Made by a program: the position numbers and the translations under genes
Shown: positions 29,823 to 31,118 of the stretch, one piece after another
Position numbering within the stretch: position 1 is the first letter of the stretch
Layout of the letters: every line of letters starts with the position of its first letter
Notes under the pieces: generated by a model
The model's database searches: none
What the model was told of the DNA's origin: nothing
What the model saw: the letters and a program-made list of their open reading frames with translations, nothing else
Source of the DNA: Paramacrobiotus richtersi
Taxonomy: Eukaryota; Tardigrada; Eutardigrada; Parachela; Macrobiotidae
Assembly: GCA_034698045.1 (NCBI GenBank)
Contig: JAQGAU010000321.1
Coordinates: 1-31,118 of the forward strand
DNA: 31,118 bases
Direction: 5' to 3'

Positions 29823-31114
29823 ATGGTTTCTCCGAAATTATTCGCTGTCCTCCTGATCGCCCGGCTGACTGCAGGTAAGCATCGGAATCGCTCGATCATC
29901 TTCTGAAAATCTTTAATAAAATCTATCTACGACTGTATTTTAAAACTGAAATTATTATCTTTTGACAATTTGTTAAACTTTTTGTTTAATACTATTTACA
30001 CCGACAGCTGTGTGTATTGGTGTGATAATCAAACGGACGCTAGAAATATTTTGCTACGGATGCCGGCATCTTAAAATGTGATATATCATATATGTAACAG
30101 ACAGCACAGCACTGCGCGCGCGCTATGCAATAGTTTTGTCGATACGGACTCATATAGCCGCAGACAGTTTAGTATTCACTAGTACCATGCAGATTGACCG
30201 GGGGAGTTTTCCGGAGGACTGAAACCGTTACGAGATTTGACTATCCCTCAATGTAGACATCCCAAAAACTTCATTTCCGAGACTATACTGGTCGGCGAAA
30301 TTCAAGGTCCGCTCGGACATAAACTTTAAATAAAACTTCAGGAAGCGCCCTAAATAATGTATACGGGCGTACATTCTACTACTACTTCCAGAGGTTTAGT
30401 CCAGGCGGAATCTGAATCTGCCGATAAATATATTCCAAAAAAGGTGTTTGAGAAAATCGAATTATGAATAGTCACATCCTGGATCAGTAGTATGCCTTGT
30501 GCAGCATAATCTGCAAGCTACAAATCGTAAATATTGTAGCCGCTGATGTCAAATGCACACCTGATGGATGGAAGGCAATTGGACGCAATGGCATCTGTGC
30601 TAGCACGGATGAACTTGACGACAGATGTTCCGATAAGGAAGTCAGCGCTTCCAGAGCACACTGCCAGGCATTCGATGGCTCGTGGTGCTGCTATGGTAAG
30701 TACTACTATTACAGAAACTATTAGTATTCTAAATTGTACATGTATTAATCTTAAATTCCTTCTAATTTTGATCACTTGACTGTCAAGAGTGTGAATCTAT
30801 ACATAGAGAATTCATGCGTCACCATCAATCACGTAGACATATCCGTTAATTGCTCGGCATTCACACTTTGAAATGTCATTGGACAAGCATTAGCGTGAAC
30901 ATGTTTAATTGAGATCGTATAACCGGACGATTGCTACAAATGATAGTGAATCAATCAAAGTTGTAATGATCGGACGGCATTCAAACATTCCAAGTTGCCG
31001 AAGTTAATCTATTCATCGCTAATTAACATGAACCTTTTCATACAGTACCATTACCCCGAACGCATTCCGCTATGAAGCAAGCCGCGAACAGCGCGGATTC
31101 GTACGGCAGTTACG
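29823..31114 (+). CDS. Cysteine-rich secreted protein, three exons seen, runs off right edge
   Basis: Exon 1 is 29823-29874: MVSPKLFAVLLIARLTA, a signal peptide ending at GCAG|GTAAGC. A 665-bp intron ends ATATTGTAG; exon 2 (30540-30695) encodes ADVKCTPDGWKAIGRNGICA and on to HCQAFDGSWCCY, ending TATG|GTAAGT. Exon 3 (31046-31114) follows TCATACAG and reads VPLPRTHSAMKQAANSADSY up to ACG|GTAA at the last bases, probably another donor. Six cysteines lie in exon 2 in the order C..C..C..C..CC, suggesting three disulfides. No known family is assigned. The C-terminus is missing. Phase agreement at two junctions makes the model fairly safe. Confidence 0.68.
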
Positions 31115-31118
31115 GTAA

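Overview
The window looks like part of an animal nuclear genome. Most genes are broken by short introns with GT..AG ends, products are metazoan families (rhodopsin-like GPCRs, a gustatory-like receptor, a FAS1 protein, a lipocalin, an MS4A-like four-span protein), and two transposable elements are present. Small secreted proteins and divergent chemoreceptor-like receptors suggest an ecdysozoan, possibly a tardigrade; that placement is inference and no sequence here proves it. Exon models below were built by hand from splice sites and phase agreement.

Layout: 1-1663 (-) is the reverse transcriptase part of a 5'-truncated non-LTR retrotransposon running off the left edge. 2866-6733 (-) is a rhodopsin-like GPCR gene split by a 2,854-bp foldback-type DNA element (3795-6648) with ~300-bp terminal inverted repeats and a 6-bp target duplication AGCGCG. 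Taking out the element plus one duplication copy rejoins the receptor frame exactly, so the insertion hit the extracellular N-terminus. 8236-9278 (-) is a secreted lipocalin; 10406-11144 (-) a two-exon 89-residue secreted protein; 12003-13569 (+) a seven-exon secreted protein with two FAS1 domains; 13957-15204 (-) a basic/acidic protein with one degenerate zinc finger.

16213-17889 (+) is a three-exon gustatory-receptor-like protein, 18789-20399 (+) a second, intact rhodopsin-like GPCR, and 21953-23095 (+) an MS4A/CD20-like four-span membrane protein with a PPAY tail. From 23839 to 27432 the minus strand carries exons of unrecognised proteins, interrupted by ~900 bp of very AT-rich degenerate repeat (24930-25830). 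The right end (29823-31114, +) is the start of a cysteine-rich secreted protein that leaves the window. Several membrane receptors and secreted proteins lie together, but nothing here shows they act in one pathway. The most informative object is the transposon-interrupted receptor.
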